Positions 63,673 to 64,000 of a stretch of DNA of 64,000 nucleotides are shown one piece after another (the first letter of the stretch is position 1; every line of letters begins with the position of its first letter). The stretch is from Chondrocystis sp. NIES-4102. GTDB taxonomy: Bacteria; Cyanobacteriota; Cyanobacteriia; Cyanobacteriales; Xenococcaceae. The translations under genes were made by a program, and so were the position numbers. Where the stretch lies: the NCBI GenBank assembly GCA_002368355.1, contig AP018281.1, forward strand, positions 3,844,001 through 3,908,000, read 5' to 3'. The notes beneath the pieces are model-generated. The model did not search any database, was not told the DNA's origin, and saw only the letters and a list, made by a program, of their open reading frames with translations.

Positions 63673-64000
63673 GTACAATTACTTATAATAGAGGGACGAT
63701 AAATAATGTTTTTTATTGGGTATTAGCTATTAGCTATTAGCTTTGATCTTCTTAGTTTTTAGATACTCTAGACTCCTGACTTGTTACTTGTCACTTGTTA
63801 CTCCCCCGAACTGTCTACCCACTACTATTCCCTCTCTCCCCCGAACTGTCTACCCACTACCTACTACCTACTACCTACTGTCTATCTACTAACTATTACC
63901 CACTACCTACTACCTAACCCTATACTCCTAACTTTATAGAAAATATATCTATAATTTATCCTGAATAAAAGCTTAGATAAAAATTTAGTAAATAAAAGAA
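63673..64000. repeat. Intergenic tract of heptameric and longer tandem repeats
   Basis: TTAGCTA-type heptamers at about 63722-63742, a 25-base direct repeat (63801-63825 and 63836-63860, beginning CTCCCCCGAACTG), and three CTACCTA heptamers at 63857-63877. This is the short tandemly repeated repetitive class known from cyanobacteria. No gene seen. Confidence 0.75.

Noticed and set aside
63801-63880. Possible CRISPR array
   Set aside because: Direct repeats are heptamers plus one 25-base pair, without regularly sized unique spacers or cas genes.

Overview
The window looks like chromosomal DNA of a cyanobacterium, probably a unicellular or pleurocapsalean/chroococcalean type. The evidence is low GC, very frequent HIP1 octamers (GCGATCGC), heptameric tandem repeats in intergenic DNA, a plant-type [2Fe-2S] ferredoxin, a cyanobacterial-type biliverdin reductase, and cyanobacterial families such as YlqD, DUF2993, DUF29 and a probable DUF6208. 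Species cannot be fixed from this sequence alone.

Layout. 1-2.6 kb: the 3' part of a secreted tandem alkaline phosphatase with a calcium-binding tail. 3.1-8.8 kb (minus strand): a transglutaminase-like protein, a membrane sensor whose GAF domain carries both cysteines of a DXCF cyanobacteriochrome, and bvdR. 9.4-15 kb: petF, a Nudix hydrolase, an alpha/beta hydrolase followed by a small chorismate mutase/isochorismate-lyase-type gene split at codon 7 by an IS200/IS605 element, then rsmE and a class II glutamine amidotransferase. 15-21.4 kb: a decayed accessory island with three broken unknown genes, a frameshifted tyrosine recombinase, and the ruined front part of a giant secreted-protein gene that is itself interrupted by a second IS200/IS605 element. 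21.4-41.3 kb: one uninterrupted 19.9-kb ORF for a mosaic protein. It carries Ig-like, RHS-like, dockerin, cadherin-like, propeller, nuclease and zincin-like domains, 14 PKD-like repeats and a DUF5648-like tail. 41.5-45.1 kb: a graveyard of Tn3, tyrosine recombinase, IS1 and IS6 remnants, a DUF29 gene hit by two miniature repeats, and a pentapeptide-repeat fragment. 45.3-64 kb: ordinary core genes (RTX protein, DUF2993, pseudouridine synthase, RodZ-like protein, acyl activating enzyme, YlqD, PfkB kinase, DALR-only protein, Crp/Fnr regulator, recA, nitrilase, cytidine deaminase, DAHP synthase, two sugar-nucleotide-type epimerases).

Most notable points. (1) The giant ORF contains, twice and at equivalent domain positions, a stretch that is the codon-aligned antisense of a pentapeptide-repeat gene. 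One antisense copy is still intact, with its own ATG and a GAGGTG ribosome-binding site. (2) The giant ORF has no credible start codon. Adding one base near 21398 joins it to the decayed nuclease module upstream, so it looks like a recently beheaded gene. (3) The chorismate-mutase gene can be rebuilt exactly across its IS insertion. (4) A 26-bp miniature repeat is caught inside a HIP1 site within DUF29, so its insertion can be read at base resolution. All family names rest on recognising motifs by eye; no database search was possible.
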